Source: Algicola sp. (GTDB lineage Bacteria > Pseudomonadota > Gammaproteobacteria > Enterobacterales > Alteromonadaceae). Taken from it: 32,037 bases of DNA. The stretch covers positions 1 through 32,037 of the forward strand of contig JABSOG010000016.1 of NCBI GenBank assembly GCA_013216025.1. Reading direction: 5' to 3'. Shown one piece after another: positions 1 through 7,569 of the stretch. A program made the position numbers and the translations under genes. Below the pieces are notes generated by a model that saw only the letters and a program-made list of their open reading frames with translations, was not told the origin of the DNA and made no database searches. Each line of letters opens with the position of its first letter. The first letter of the stretch is position 1.

Positions 1-2613
1 GATGTTGATGTGCTGGTGGTCGACAAAACTGTGTTCAATTGGTACAAAAATCTGATCGCCCCCAATCTTTTCAAAGATGGTGATTTTGTCTACCATGATA
101 TTTTGCCCCAAGTTACCGGATACAATATTGCGTTTAGAAGCCGAGTGTTGAGAGACAGTTTTAACCGTGGTTTACACAAAATGATATCGTCTGATTTATA
201 TCAGCAACTGATTGATTACTATCTAAATTCTAAAGGTGTCACGATTCAGCGTGAGTTGAGCCGAAGCGCTGACAGTGATTCTGACTTGGTGTTGACCAGA
301 GCAGAAAAGCGTTGGTTGCGACTCAACCCCATTGTGACTTTTACCGGTGATCCGAATTGGTTACCGTTTGAAGGTTTCAGTGACGAAGGCGAGTATCAGG
401 GCATTGTCGCCGATCATTTGGCTTTGGTGGAACAAAAGTCGGGGATTTATTTTTCTAAAGTCAAACCTGCTTCTTGGCCAGATGCGTTGAATATGGCAAA
501 GAGTAAAAAAATCGACATTATCTCGGGCGGCATCGCTAACAATGTGCTTTACAAAGATTTTGAGCCGGTACAGCACTTTGTCAGCAATCCGCTGGTGATT
601 GTTAAAACCGAAGGCGATGATTTTGTTGGCGCTTTGGATGAAATCAAGGACGAGAGAATTGCTATTGCCAAAAACGCCAGCTTGGTTGAAGAGGTGCGAA
701 ACCGCTATCCCAATCACAATATTATCGGCGTCGATTCGCTACAGCTAGGGCTCGAAGGGGTTTCATCCGGCAAATATGACGCCATGTTGGCTCCTATGGC
801 GCGTGCAAACTACAGCATTGGTGACTCGGGGTTGTATAACTTGAGAATTGTCGGCAAAACTGAGTTTACTCTCGATATCACCTTGTTTGTCAGCAAAGAA
901 AAACCAATATTGCACGGTATTATCAATAAGGTGCTGCAACGGGTGTCGACCAGTGAGCATCAACAAATTTTGACTCGTTGGATCAGGCACAGTTATGTCG
1001 AGAAAAACAATTATGGCTTGATCATGATGGTGGTAATGATTTCATTGACTATTGTCATCATTTTCCTCTATTGGAATCGACGCTTGTCGGAAGAAATCAG
1101 GCTGCGTATAGACACCGAAGCCGCGCTTAAAATCGCCAAAGAAAAAGCAGAGATGGCAACACTGGCCAAATCGGCGTTTTTGTCCAACATGAGTCATGAA
1201 ATTCGCACCCCGATGAATGCGATTATGGGCTTTACTGAGTTGTTGGCAGAAGAAAGCGAAAACAAGCAACATCTTGCCTTTATCAAAACCATTCAATCTG
1301 CTGGTAATAACTTGTTGACCCTGATTAACGATATTCTTGACCTGTCAAAAATAGAAGCGGGCAAGATGGATATCCACAAAGTGGCGACTAATCCCCATGA
1401 ATTATTCGATGATACCGCCAAGTTGTTCATGGTCGAGTTAAAGAAAAAACGGCTAGAGTTGATTTTTGATGTCGACAAAGGTATCCCACATAGTTTAATG
1501 CTCGACACGGTACGACTGCGCCAGATCTTGTTTAATCTGATTGGCAACGCGGTTAAATTTACCGACAAGGGCACAATCCGCCTCAAAGCCCGACGAAAGG
1601 TGACTGAAGATCAGGAAGAACTGATTGATTTATTGATCACCATTGAAGATACCGGGGTGGGGATAATGCCTGGGGAGTTGTCCCATGTATTTGGTACTTT
1701 TGAACAGTCTAGAGATCAGGACAGGCAAAAATATGGCGGCACCGGTTTAGGGTTAGCCATTAGTCAGCGCTTGGCCAAGTTGATGAACGGCAAGATCACG
1801 GTTGCCAGCACGGTTGGCAAGGGCACCCGGTTTGAAGTGACTCTGCGTGATGTCGCAGTATCGTCTCATATTGTGCATGAGGTCACGCGCGCGAAAGTCG
1901 ATGGTAATAAGATCAAGTTTAAACCTTCGGTGGTGTTGATTGTTGATGATATTGAAATTAACCGTTTACTGGTGCAGGAATGTTTTTCAGGCACTCAATT
2001 GAGCTTTTTTAGTGCGGCATCTGGGGTTGAAGCCTTAACGGTACTTGAAACCGAAGAGGTTGATTTGGTGCTGATGGATATACGAATGCCGGGTATGGAC
2101 GGTTATGAAGCGGCCAAGCGGGCCAAGCAAGTCAAAGATATCCCCGTCATTGCTTTAACGGCAACCGTGATGGACCCACTTGATCAGGGTTTTATCGACA
2201 GTGCATTCGACAGCTATCTTAAAAAGCCGGTGTTCAAAAAAGAGTTGTTTAAGGCGTTGCAACAATATCTGCCCTTTGAGGTGAAAATGGTGGGTGAGCA
2301 GGTGATCACCAAACCGGCTGAAATTGTGTTGACCGCTAAGGCGATGAACGATGCAAAGGCGATTGTGGCGGTGCTCGATGAGCAGCTATTGGTTCAGTGG
2401 CAAACCATTAGGGTCAACAATAAAGTTTCTGACATCAAAAAGTTCGCCCAAACCATCGAAGAATTAGGTGACAAATATGCCATTCGGGCCTGCACCGACT
2501 ATGCCCGGATACTCAACGAAACCATTAATGCCTATGATATTGTCGGCATTAAAAACTCGGTGAAGAACTTTCCGGTGTTGTCAGGTCTTATCAAAAAGAA
2601 ACTCGACCGATAA
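1..2613 (+). CDS. BvgS-like hybrid sensor histidine kinase, 5'-truncated by the window
   Basis: The reading frame is open from base 1, so the true start lies upstream; 870 residues are visible. In order there is the tail of one periplasmic solute-binding (PBPb/SBP_bac_3) domain (to about residue 80), a second complete one (about 100-330), a membrane helix (338-358) and a HisKA domain with the phosphoacceptor His399 in NMSHEIRTPMNA. An ATPase domain follows, with its N box near 513, DTGVGI and GGTGLGLAIS (about 579). The receiver domain has VDD at about 650, phospho-Asp693 in LMDIRMPG and a conserved Lys near 740. The last 90 residues are helical and sit where BvgS/EvgS carry an Hpt domain, but no HxxKG-type phosphoacceptor is visible. 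By family knowledge it senses a periplasmic small ligand and autophosphorylates in the cytoplasm. No dedicated response regulator is adjacent downstream. The ligand is unknown. Confidence 0.9.
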   Translation, partial: DVDVLVVDKTVFNWYKNLIAPNLFKDGDFVYHDILPQVTGYNIAFRSRVLRDSFNRGLHKMISSDLYQQLIDYYLNSKGVTIQRELSRSADSDSDLVLTRAEKRWLRLNPIVTFTGDPNWLPFEGFSDEGEYQGIVADHLALVEQKSGIYFSKVKPASWPDALNMAKSKKIDIISGGIANNVLYKDFEPVQHFVSNPLVIVKTEGDDFVGALDEIKDERIAIAKNASLVEEVRNRYPNHNIIGVDSLQLGLEGVSSGKYDAMLAPMARANYSIGDSGLYNLRIVGKTEFTLDITLFVSKEKPILHGIINKVLQRVSTSEHQQILTRWIRHSYVEKNNYGLIMMVVMISLTIVIIFLYWNRRLSEEIRLRIDTEAALKIAKEKAEMATLAKSAFLSNMSHEIRTPMNAIMGFTELLAEESENKQHLAFIKTIQSAGNNLLTLINDILDLSKIEAGKMDIHKVATNPHELFDDTAKLFMVELKKKRLELIFDVDKGIPHSLMLDTVRLRQILFNLIGNAVKFTDKGTIRLKARRKVTEDQEELIDLLITIEDTGVGIMPGELSHVFGTFEQSRDQDRQKYGGTGLGLAISQRLAKLMNGKITVASTVGKGTRFEVTLRDVAVSSHIVHEVTRAKVDGNKIKFKPSVVLIVDDIEINRLLVQECFSGTQLSFFSAASGVEALTVLETEEVDLVLMDIRMPGMDGYEAAKRAKQVKDIPVIALTATVMDPLDQGFIDSAFDSYLKKPVFKKELFKALQQYLPFEVKMVGEQVITKPAEIVLTAKAMNDAKAIVAVLDEQLLVQWQTIRVNNKVSDIKKFAQTIEELGDKYAIRACTDYARILNETINAYDIVGIKNSVKNFPVLSGLIKKKLDR

Positions 2614-2624
2614 ATCTGCTGCGC

Positions 2625-2659
2625 ATCTTTATTTGGTGCCACTGAGTGGCGGGAAAGAT
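2625..2659. other. Inverted repeat after the hybrid kinase gene
   Basis: A dyad with outer arms ATCTTT/AAAGAT and a perfect inner stem GCCAC-TGA-GTGGC (2638-2650) starts 12 bases after the kinase stop codon. No run of T follows, so it is at best a weak or factor-assisted terminator or a 3'-end stabiliser. Confidence 0.35.
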
Positions 2660-2740
2660 AAAACATTTAACACCGACAAATACATGGATGGTGCTTGTCG
2701 AAAAAACCAAGATATCAACATTATGTCCGAATAATCCGCC

Positions 2741-2819
2741 GTAGGGGCCGCCCCCGTGCGCGCCCTTGCCCGGGGTTGTTGGCATCCCATACAAGGGCGT
2801 GGACGGGGCCTGCTCCTAC
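2741..2819. repeat. GC-rich 79-bp imperfect palindrome (REP-like)
   Basis: Two 28-base arms beginning GTAGG and ending CGCCCTTG are inverted around a loop of about 23 bases, with 23 of 28 positions matching. The element is much richer in G+C than its surroundings and lies between the convergent kinase gene and yheV. It resembles REP/BIME-type intergenic repeats. The rest of 2614-2908 holds only the small dyad at 2625-2659 and no supported gene. Confidence 0.6.
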
Positions 2820-2908
2820 GCCACCCTTTTCAGACGTTTGCAACACCCTCCATGTATTTTTCCGTGGCAAGATCTTTTGACCTTTTCTTAGATTGCTGTG
2901 CAGCCATC

Positions 2909-3109
2909 CTACTCAGGCTTGAAAACCCCAATCACCTGTTCAAACTGACGAGTCGCAGCGTTGACACTATCTTCGGGCTGGATCATGGTATGGCCGCATT
3001 TAACACATTCCACTTTTTCTACGTTGTTTTCTTTATACAACATAATGGTGTCAACGGCTTCGCAATGGGGGCAGGTGGCACCGGCGATAAAACGTTTTTT
3101 TAATTTCAC
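2909..3109 (-). CDS. yheV: YheV-family zinc-ribbon protein
   Basis: A 66-residue protein matching remembered E. coli YheV in both length and sequence: the KKRFIAGATCPHC start, the second knuckle VECVKCGH and the C-terminal EQVIGVFKPE. The two CxxC pairs (CPHC, CVKC) should hold one zinc. The molecular function of the family is not established. I chose the GTG at 3109 because it gives exactly the family length. The frame stays open to a TTG at 3196, but those extra 29 residues have no counterpart in the family. No strong ribosome binding site precedes the GTG; a TTG at 3118 is the alternative. It diverges from yheS, as yheV does in enteric bacteria, although no kefB/kefG genes follow here. Confidence 0.85.
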   Translation of the reverse strand: MKLKKRFIAGATCPHCEAVDTIMLYKENNVEKVECVKCGHTMIQPEDSVNAATRQFEQVIGVFKPE

Positions 3110-3451
3110 GGTTTTCAATTGAGTTCTCACGGGTTGTTGTAAGCTGGGGCATTTTACGTCATTGAGTGGCCCGGTGGCAAACTCAAAGCAGGGCAAGTGG
3201 TGTCAAAAAAGCGAATACCGAGATGTCGGACCATTGGAGCATTTTTTACCCGCTTGGTGGAGTGTCAGGATGACCGACGGGACTAACCTGCAGGGATGCT
3301 TTTCAAGTGCCAAACCCCACCACGACACCAGCCTTTGGAGGGCAGACACAGGGGTCAGCCCCTACAAGAGCGCTGCCGGGTATGCTAAAGCTGTGTTTCG
3401 GGGTGAAAACCAGCTAGAATACCCGCAGTTTTTTTAACCCTGAAAGTATCC
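3110..3451. other. Divergent intergenic region between yheV and yheS
   Basis: No supported gene lies in these 342 bases. The region must hold the promoters of both divergent genes. A possible -10 for yheS is TAGAAT at 3415-3420, about 30 bases before the start codon, but I find no good -35. A TTGACA hexamer on the minus strand near 3206 could serve yheV. The short ORF on the plus strand (3162-3437) has no recognisable family and is not called. Confidence 0.4.
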
Positions 3452-5359
3452 ATGATCCAACTGACTGAAATTCAACTGCTTCGAGGCGGGCATGCCTTAA
3501 TCGATAACTCCAGCGCTACGATTTTTCCCAAGCACAAAGTCGGCCTTGTTGGCGCCAACGGCTGTGGTAAATCCTCTTTGTTTGCCTTGCTTAACGGCCA
3601 TCTCGGGCTTGATGCCGGGTCGATGAGTATCCCTAAAGATTGGGTTACCGCCAATGTTGCGCAGGAAACCCCCGCACTGGATAAACCGGCTTTGGAGCTG
3701 GTAATAGACGGCGATCATGAATTTCGAGGCATTGAAGCAAGGTTGGCGCAAGCCGAAGAAGCACATGATGGTCACCAAATTGCCCATCAACATCAGCTGA
3801 TGGATGCCATCGGAGGTTACGCCGTTCATGCCAGAGCAGGAGAGTTGTTGCATGGATTAGGCTTCACTCAAGCGCAAATCAGCCAGCCAGTTAAATCGTT
3901 TTCTGGTGGTTGGCGAATGAGGCTTAATCTGGCGCAGGCCCTGATTTGCCGCTCTGACTTGTTGTTGCTCGATGAACCGACCAACCACCTCGATTTGGAT
4001 GCGGTTCTATGGCTCGAAAACTGGCTTAAACGATACGATGGCACCTTGATATTGATATCTCACGACCGGGATTTTCTGGATAATGTGATCAATCAAATTA
4101 TTCATATTGAACACAAAAATCTTAATTGCTACTCGGGCAATTACAGTGCTTTTGAACGTCAACGCGCCGAACAATTGGCTCAGCAACAAAGCATGTTTGA
4201 AAAGCAGCAGAAGCAACGGGCGCATTTGCAAAAATTTGTCGACCGTTTCAAGGCCCAGGCCACCAAGGCAAAACAGGCTCAAAGCCGGGTTAAAGCATTA
4301 GAAAGAATGGAATTGCTGGCGCCTGCTCATGTCGACAGTCCTTTTAACTTTTCGTTCCTAAAACCTGAATCTTTGCCTACGCCACTAATCAGTATGGAAA
4401 AGGTGCAGCTCAATTACGGCGATACCATCATTTTAGAGCAAATCAAACTCAACCTTGTACCAGGCAGCCGAATTGGTTTGCTGGGCCGTAACGGCGCGGG
4501 TAAATCGACCTTGATCAAATTGTTGTGTGGTGAAATGGAACCCAAGCAAGGCATTTATCAAACCAGCCAAGGCGTTAAAATTGGTTATTTTGCCCAGCAC
4601 CAACTCGAAACGCTGGATGTCGACAGTACTCCACTGGATCATCTGCGTCGGTTGGATGACGTGACGCTTGAGCAGAAGTTTCGTGATTTTTTGGGGGGGT
4701 TTGGTTTTAATGGTGATAAGGCGTTATCAAAGGTAGGGCCGTTTTCTGGTGGCGAAAAAGCTCGGCTGGTGTTGGCCTTGATGGTGTATCAAAAGCCTAA
4801 TTTGTTGTTGCTCGATGAACCTACCAACCACCTTGATTTAGAAATGCGTCATGCATTGTCGATGGCGTTGATGGGTTTTGCCGGGGCCATGGTGGTGGTT
4901 TCTCACGACAGAAACCTGTTGAAAACCGCAACAGATGAATTTTACTTGGTCGATAGCGGCAAGGTCAGTGTTTTTGATGGCGATTTAGACGATTATTATC
5001 AATGGTTGATGGACTCCGATAAAGAGCTGTCTGGCGGCCCGACCAAGTCAGATGGTGAACACTCGGCCAGTAACCGTAAAGATCAGAAACGCCGTGATGC
5101 CGAGTTTCGTCAAAAGACCAAACCGTTGCGCCAAAAAATCGATAAGTGGGAAAAGCAGATGGATAAGCTTAACAAGGAAAAACTCACCATCGAAGAGGGA
5201 TTGGCCGACAGTCATATTTATGATGCCAAAAACAAAGCCAAATTGGCTGAACTGCTAAAACAACAAGCGGCCAATGTTAGTTTACTTAATCAGATTGAAG
5301 AAGACTGGATGATGGCCCAAGAAGAGCTCGAAGAAGCACAACAGGAAATGGAAGGCTGA
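3452..5359 (+). CDS. yheS: ABC-F family ribosome-associated ATPase YheS
   Basis: A soluble 635-residue protein with two ABC ATPase domains and no membrane segment, as in ABC-F factors. The first cassette has Walker A GANGCGKS (34-41), signature FSGGWRMRL (about 150) and Walker B LLLLDEPTNHLDLD (about 170). The second has GRNGAGKS (about 346), FSGGEKARL (about 431) and LLLLDEPTNHLDLE (about 451). The linker between cassettes (about 240-300) is long, helical and charged, as expected for the P-site tRNA-interacting motif. The last 100 residues form a Lys/Glu-rich coiled coil. Length and signature match E. coli YheS (637 aa). By family knowledge it binds the ribosomal E site and eases translation stalls. 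The stop overlaps the next gene's ATG by one base, implying translational coupling. Confidence 0.95.
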   Translation: MIQLTEIQLLRGGHALIDNSSATIFPKHKVGLVGANGCGKSSLFALLNGHLGLDAGSMSIPKDWVTANVAQETPALDKPALELVIDGDHEFRGIEARLAQAEEAHDGHQIAHQHQLMDAIGGYAVHARAGELLHGLGFTQAQISQPVKSFSGGWRMRLNLAQALICRSDLLLLDEPTNHLDLDAVLWLENWLKRYDGTLILISHDRDFLDNVINQIIHIEHKNLNCYSGNYSAFERQRAEQLAQQQSMFEKQQKQRAHLQKFVDRFKAQATKAKQAQSRVKALERMELLAPAHVDSPFNFSFLKPESLPTPLISMEKVQLNYGDTIILEQIKLNLVPGSRIGLLGRNGAGKSTLIKLLCGEMEPKQGIYQTSQGVKIGYFAQHQLETLDVDSTPLDHLRRLDDVTLEQKFRDFLGGFGFNGDKALSKVGPFSGGEKARLVLALMVYQKPNLLLLDEPTNHLDLEMRHALSMALMGFAGAMVVVSHDRNLLKTATDEFYLVDSGKVSVFDGDLDDYYQWLMDSDKELSGGPTKSDGEHSASNRKDQKRRDAEFRQKTKPLRQKIDKWEKQMDKLNKEKLTIEEGLADSHIYDAKNKAKLAELLKQQAANVSLLNQIEEDWMMAQEELEEAQQEMEG

Positions 5360-5829
5360 TGTTGTCCGAAGAGGTCTTTTGGAAATATGCCCTTGAGTTC
5401 TATGGCCGCGCCGGGGTGACCAATAGTTGCTTAAAGTTGCAGGATGATTTGGGGTTGAACGTTAATCTATTATTGCTTTTGTGCTGGTGTGAACAGCACC
5501 AAAAACAGCTTGATGGCGAACAAATCGATTTGCTGGTGTTGTCTTTGGCCCACTGGCATCGGGATTACACCAAACCGTTGCGCGCAATTCGGCGCAAACT
5601 GGCACTGGATGACAACGCGACAGAGGCGGTAAAACGGGCGATTTTTGATGCCGAAATGGCACTGGAGAAAACCGAGCAGCGGCTGCTGCTGGGGATCTTT
5701 AACCAATTTAAGTTGGCTGATGCCGACACCGCTTTAAACCTTCAACGCTATATTAGCCGTGACGACAAGGCCGCTGTTATTCGCTTTGCTGGGGTGATTG
5801 ACCAGCTACGTGGGTCGTTCACTGTGTGA
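5359..5829 (+). CDS. TIGR02444 (DUF2390) family conserved hypothetical protein
   Basis: A 156-residue, mostly helical soluble protein. The N-terminal stretch FWKYALEFYGRAGV and the following CLKLQDDLGLNVNLLL are typical of the TIGR02444 family, which is uncharacterised. No signal peptide or membrane helix is present. Its ATG shares one base with the yheS stop (TGATG-type junction), so the two are probably made together. A link to YheS and translation rescue is therefore an inference from context only. The gene is followed by an inverted-repeat element before slyX, which runs toward it. Confidence 0.85.
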   Translation: MLSEEVFWKYALEFYGRAGVTNSCLKLQDDLGLNVNLLLLLCWCEQHQKQLDGEQIDLLVLSLAHWHRDYTKPLRAIRRKLALDDNATEAVKRAIFDAEMALEKTEQRLLLGIFNQFKLADADTALNLQRYISRDDKAAVIRFAGVIDQLRGSFTV

Positions 5830-5865
5830 ACTTTATGGCCTGCGGCCTGAACGTCAAAAGCATTC

Positions 5866-6021
5866 AACACGGAGGCACGGAGCCACGGAGAAAGAAAGAG
5901 GAAAAGAATTAAAACTGAAAAAACCTATAAAGTTACAATGAACTACTCGAAACCTAATGCCCTTGATCTTTAAACGTCTTTTGATTTTCTCTTTCTTTCT
6001 CCGGGTCCGTGCCTCCGTGTT
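5866..6021. repeat. 156-bp MITE-like inverted repeat with CACGGAG tandem ends
   Basis: The left end starts AACACGGAGGCACGGAG and runs to AAAGAAAGAG at 5900. Its reverse complement occurs at 5989-6021 with only a two-base deletion and a one- or two-base change. The left arm is itself three tandem 8-mers (ACGGAGGC, ACGGAGCC, ACGGAGAA). The A+T-rich centre has no ORF. It sits between the convergent TIGR02444 and slyX genes. A possible degenerate relative of the right edge (CCGTG..AAGATCTTTT) occurs at 2861-2878. Confidence 0.75.
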
Positions 6022-6051
6022 AAGATCTTTTAATCTTTTCCTCGTCAGGGG

Positions 6052-6276
6052 CTAGTAATGAGGCGGCAGCTCGTGTGCAATGTCTTGGGGTTGGTCCATG
6101 TCCATCTCGTCTTTGATTTCTTTAAACCGGTTTCCCAGTAAAGTCAGCTGTTGCTGCACCTTGTGAATGGCCTCTTGATGCTGGTTTATCTCGCCATTTA
6201 GCTGGTCAATGGTGTCGTCTTGAAACGCCACTTTGCTTTCTAGTTCTTCTATTCTTTGTTGCCATTCGTTGTTCAT
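6052..6276 (-). CDS. slyX: SlyX family protein
   Basis: A 74-residue, highly charged coiled-coil protein with the SlyX pattern: RIEELESKVAFQDDTIDQLN near the N-terminus and the diagnostic C-terminal PPHY. It is predicted to be cytoplasmic, and its function is not established; in enteric bacteria slyX lies beside fkpA and slyD, as here. The frame can be extended four codons to a TTG at 6288, but GGAG sits six bases before the ATG at 6276 and overlaps that extension, so ATG 6276 is the start. It lies downstream of the WD40 lipoprotein gene on the same strand, but a full-length palindromic element separates them. Confidence 0.9.
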   Translation of the reverse strand: MNNEWQQRIEELESKVAFQDDTIDQLNGEINQHQEAIHKVQQQLTLLGNRFKEIKDEMDMDQPQDIAHELPPHY

Positions 6277-6297
6277 TTTTATCTCCAAAACTATTTC

Positions 6298-6459
6298 ATA
6301 CCAATCGCATTAATTTACTTGTCTACTTTTTGGTCGGGTAAAATGGTCAATGACAAGGCATTAATTGCCGTATGTAGTTGTTCTACTTACAAAATTAATA
6401 ACGCAGTCAGTGGCCATTTTAACCAGCAAAATAGACCAGTTAATTATGGAGATTGGTAT
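6298..6459. repeat. 162-bp full-length palindromic MITE (ATACCAATC ends)
   Basis: The sequence begins ATACCAATC and ends GATTGGTAT. The two halves are imperfect reverse complements throughout: matching blocks include TTAATT, GGTCTA, TAAAATGG and a centre around GTAGTTGTTCTAC. It can fold into one long hairpin and encodes nothing. Intergenic elements with these ends are familiar in Alteromonadales genomes (family knowledge). It lies between the WD40 lipoprotein stop and the slyX start and may carry or block slyX transcription. No target-site duplication is clear. Confidence 0.8.
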
Positions 6460-6466
6460 CACTACC

Positions 6467-7462
6467 TTACTCTTTTTGAATAGTCCAAATTTCCGCCAGT
6501 CCACTGGAGCTTTCTGTCAGCAATTGAGTATCGTTTTTAATAAAAGCCACGCTGTGCACCACGGCACCTTTGGGGCGGGATTGTTCTCTTGGGGCGACCG
6601 TCCAATCTTGTAATTTTTTGCCTGTTTTGACATCCCACAGCGTCAGTTTGCGTGATGGCGCGCCGGTGGCCAGTAAAGTGCCATCGTTGTTAAAGCGTAC
6701 AGCACTGAATACATTTTGACGGGCGGTATATTTGAGGCGACTGACAGGTTTACCGTTACTCAAATCCCACACCTGAGCCTGTTTTTGGCTGTCGGCGGTA
6801 AAAGCGTAGCGTCTTGTTGGGTCAAGTGCGACTTTGGTGACTCTGCTCGGATGGTTGAAACGGTGTACCACTTGACCGCTCTGTGTATCCCACAAATAAG
6901 CGACATAATCGTTTGACCCCGACAGGGCGTAGCGGCCATTGTCAGACATCGCCACGCTGTTTACTTTTTCTTGATGTCCCATAAACTCAATCCGGCGACC
7001 TGTTGCTGTGGTGATATGTACCACCACGCCGTTACTTTTGCCAATCAAGATATGTTGTCCATCGTTAGACACGGCGACATCACGGATATTGGATTCTCTG
7101 ACTTTGACAAATGCCACAGACTTGCCTGTGGCGATGTCCCATAGGGCAAAATTGTCTCGGTCGGCGGTCAGGGCGTGACTGTTGTTCGCTGAAATTGCAC
7201 TGACCAGAACCAAATTATTAGCGCTGCCTTGATGACTCCATTGGTATTTTAAACCATTGGTTTTTAAGTCCCACAGGCTTAAGCCGTGATGAATGCTCGA
7301 TACAACGGCGTAACTGCCGTCGCGTGAAAGGGTGGCGGAGTATGAACTGTCAACGGCATGTTCAAAACTCGCTACTGCGTTGTCCTTTTCACTGCTGCAA
7401 CCACTTAAAAACAAGGGCAGCAACAGCCCGTATTGCAACAAAAGAGTAACTAATGGTTTCAT
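6467..7462 (-). CDS. Lipoprotein with seven-bladed WD40 propeller
   Basis: A 331-residue protein. The N-terminus has a short charged start, a Leu-rich core and the lipobox LSGC (Cys about 22), so it should be lipidated and carried to the envelope. Seven WD-type blade ends follow, such as LWDLKTN, LWDIATG, LWDTQSG, VWDLSNG, LWDVKTG and a final EIWTIQ, which fits one closed propeller filling the whole mature protein. No catalytic motif is visible, so a protein-binding scaffold role is likely. Residue 2 after the Cys is Ser, consistent with outer-membrane sorting under the +2 rule. It sits between slyX and fkpA and diverges from fkpA. A periplasmic folding or envelope-assembly role is only a contextual guess. 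Confidence 0.85.
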   Translation of the reverse strand: MKPLVTLLLQYGLLLPLFLSGCSSEKDNAVASFEHAVDSSYSATLSRDGSYAVVSSIHHGLSLWDLKTNGLKYQWSHQGSANNLVLVSAISANNSHALTADRDNFALWDIATGKSVAFVKVRESNIRDVAVSNDGQHILIGKSNGVVVHITTATGRRIEFMGHQEKVNSVAMSDNGRYALSGSNDYVAYLWDTQSGQVVHRFNHPSRVTKVALDPTRRYAFTADSQKQAQVWDLSNGKPVSRLKYTARQNVFSAVRFNNDGTLLATGAPSRKLTLWDVKTGKKLQDWTVAPREQSRPKGAVVHSVAFIKNDTQLLTESSSGLAEIWTIQKE

Positions 7463-7569
7463 ATTCGCGTTTTGAATGGAAATTCCTTAACTCTTATCTT
7501 ACAACAGGGTAGTATATGGCCCCTAATTTTTTTAATTATTATTATTATAATCTTCTGTTGGAGTAAAAA

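Noticed and set aside
2591-3103. Short ORFs on both strands over the GC-rich palindrome
   Set aside because: They run through a repeat and opposite yheV, with low-complexity Arg/Gly/Pro composition; no family match.
3162-3437. Plus-strand ORF of 91 codons between yheV and yheS
   Set aside because: No recognisable family, overlaps the yheV upstream region, no ribosome binding site; likely chance opening in intergenic DNA.
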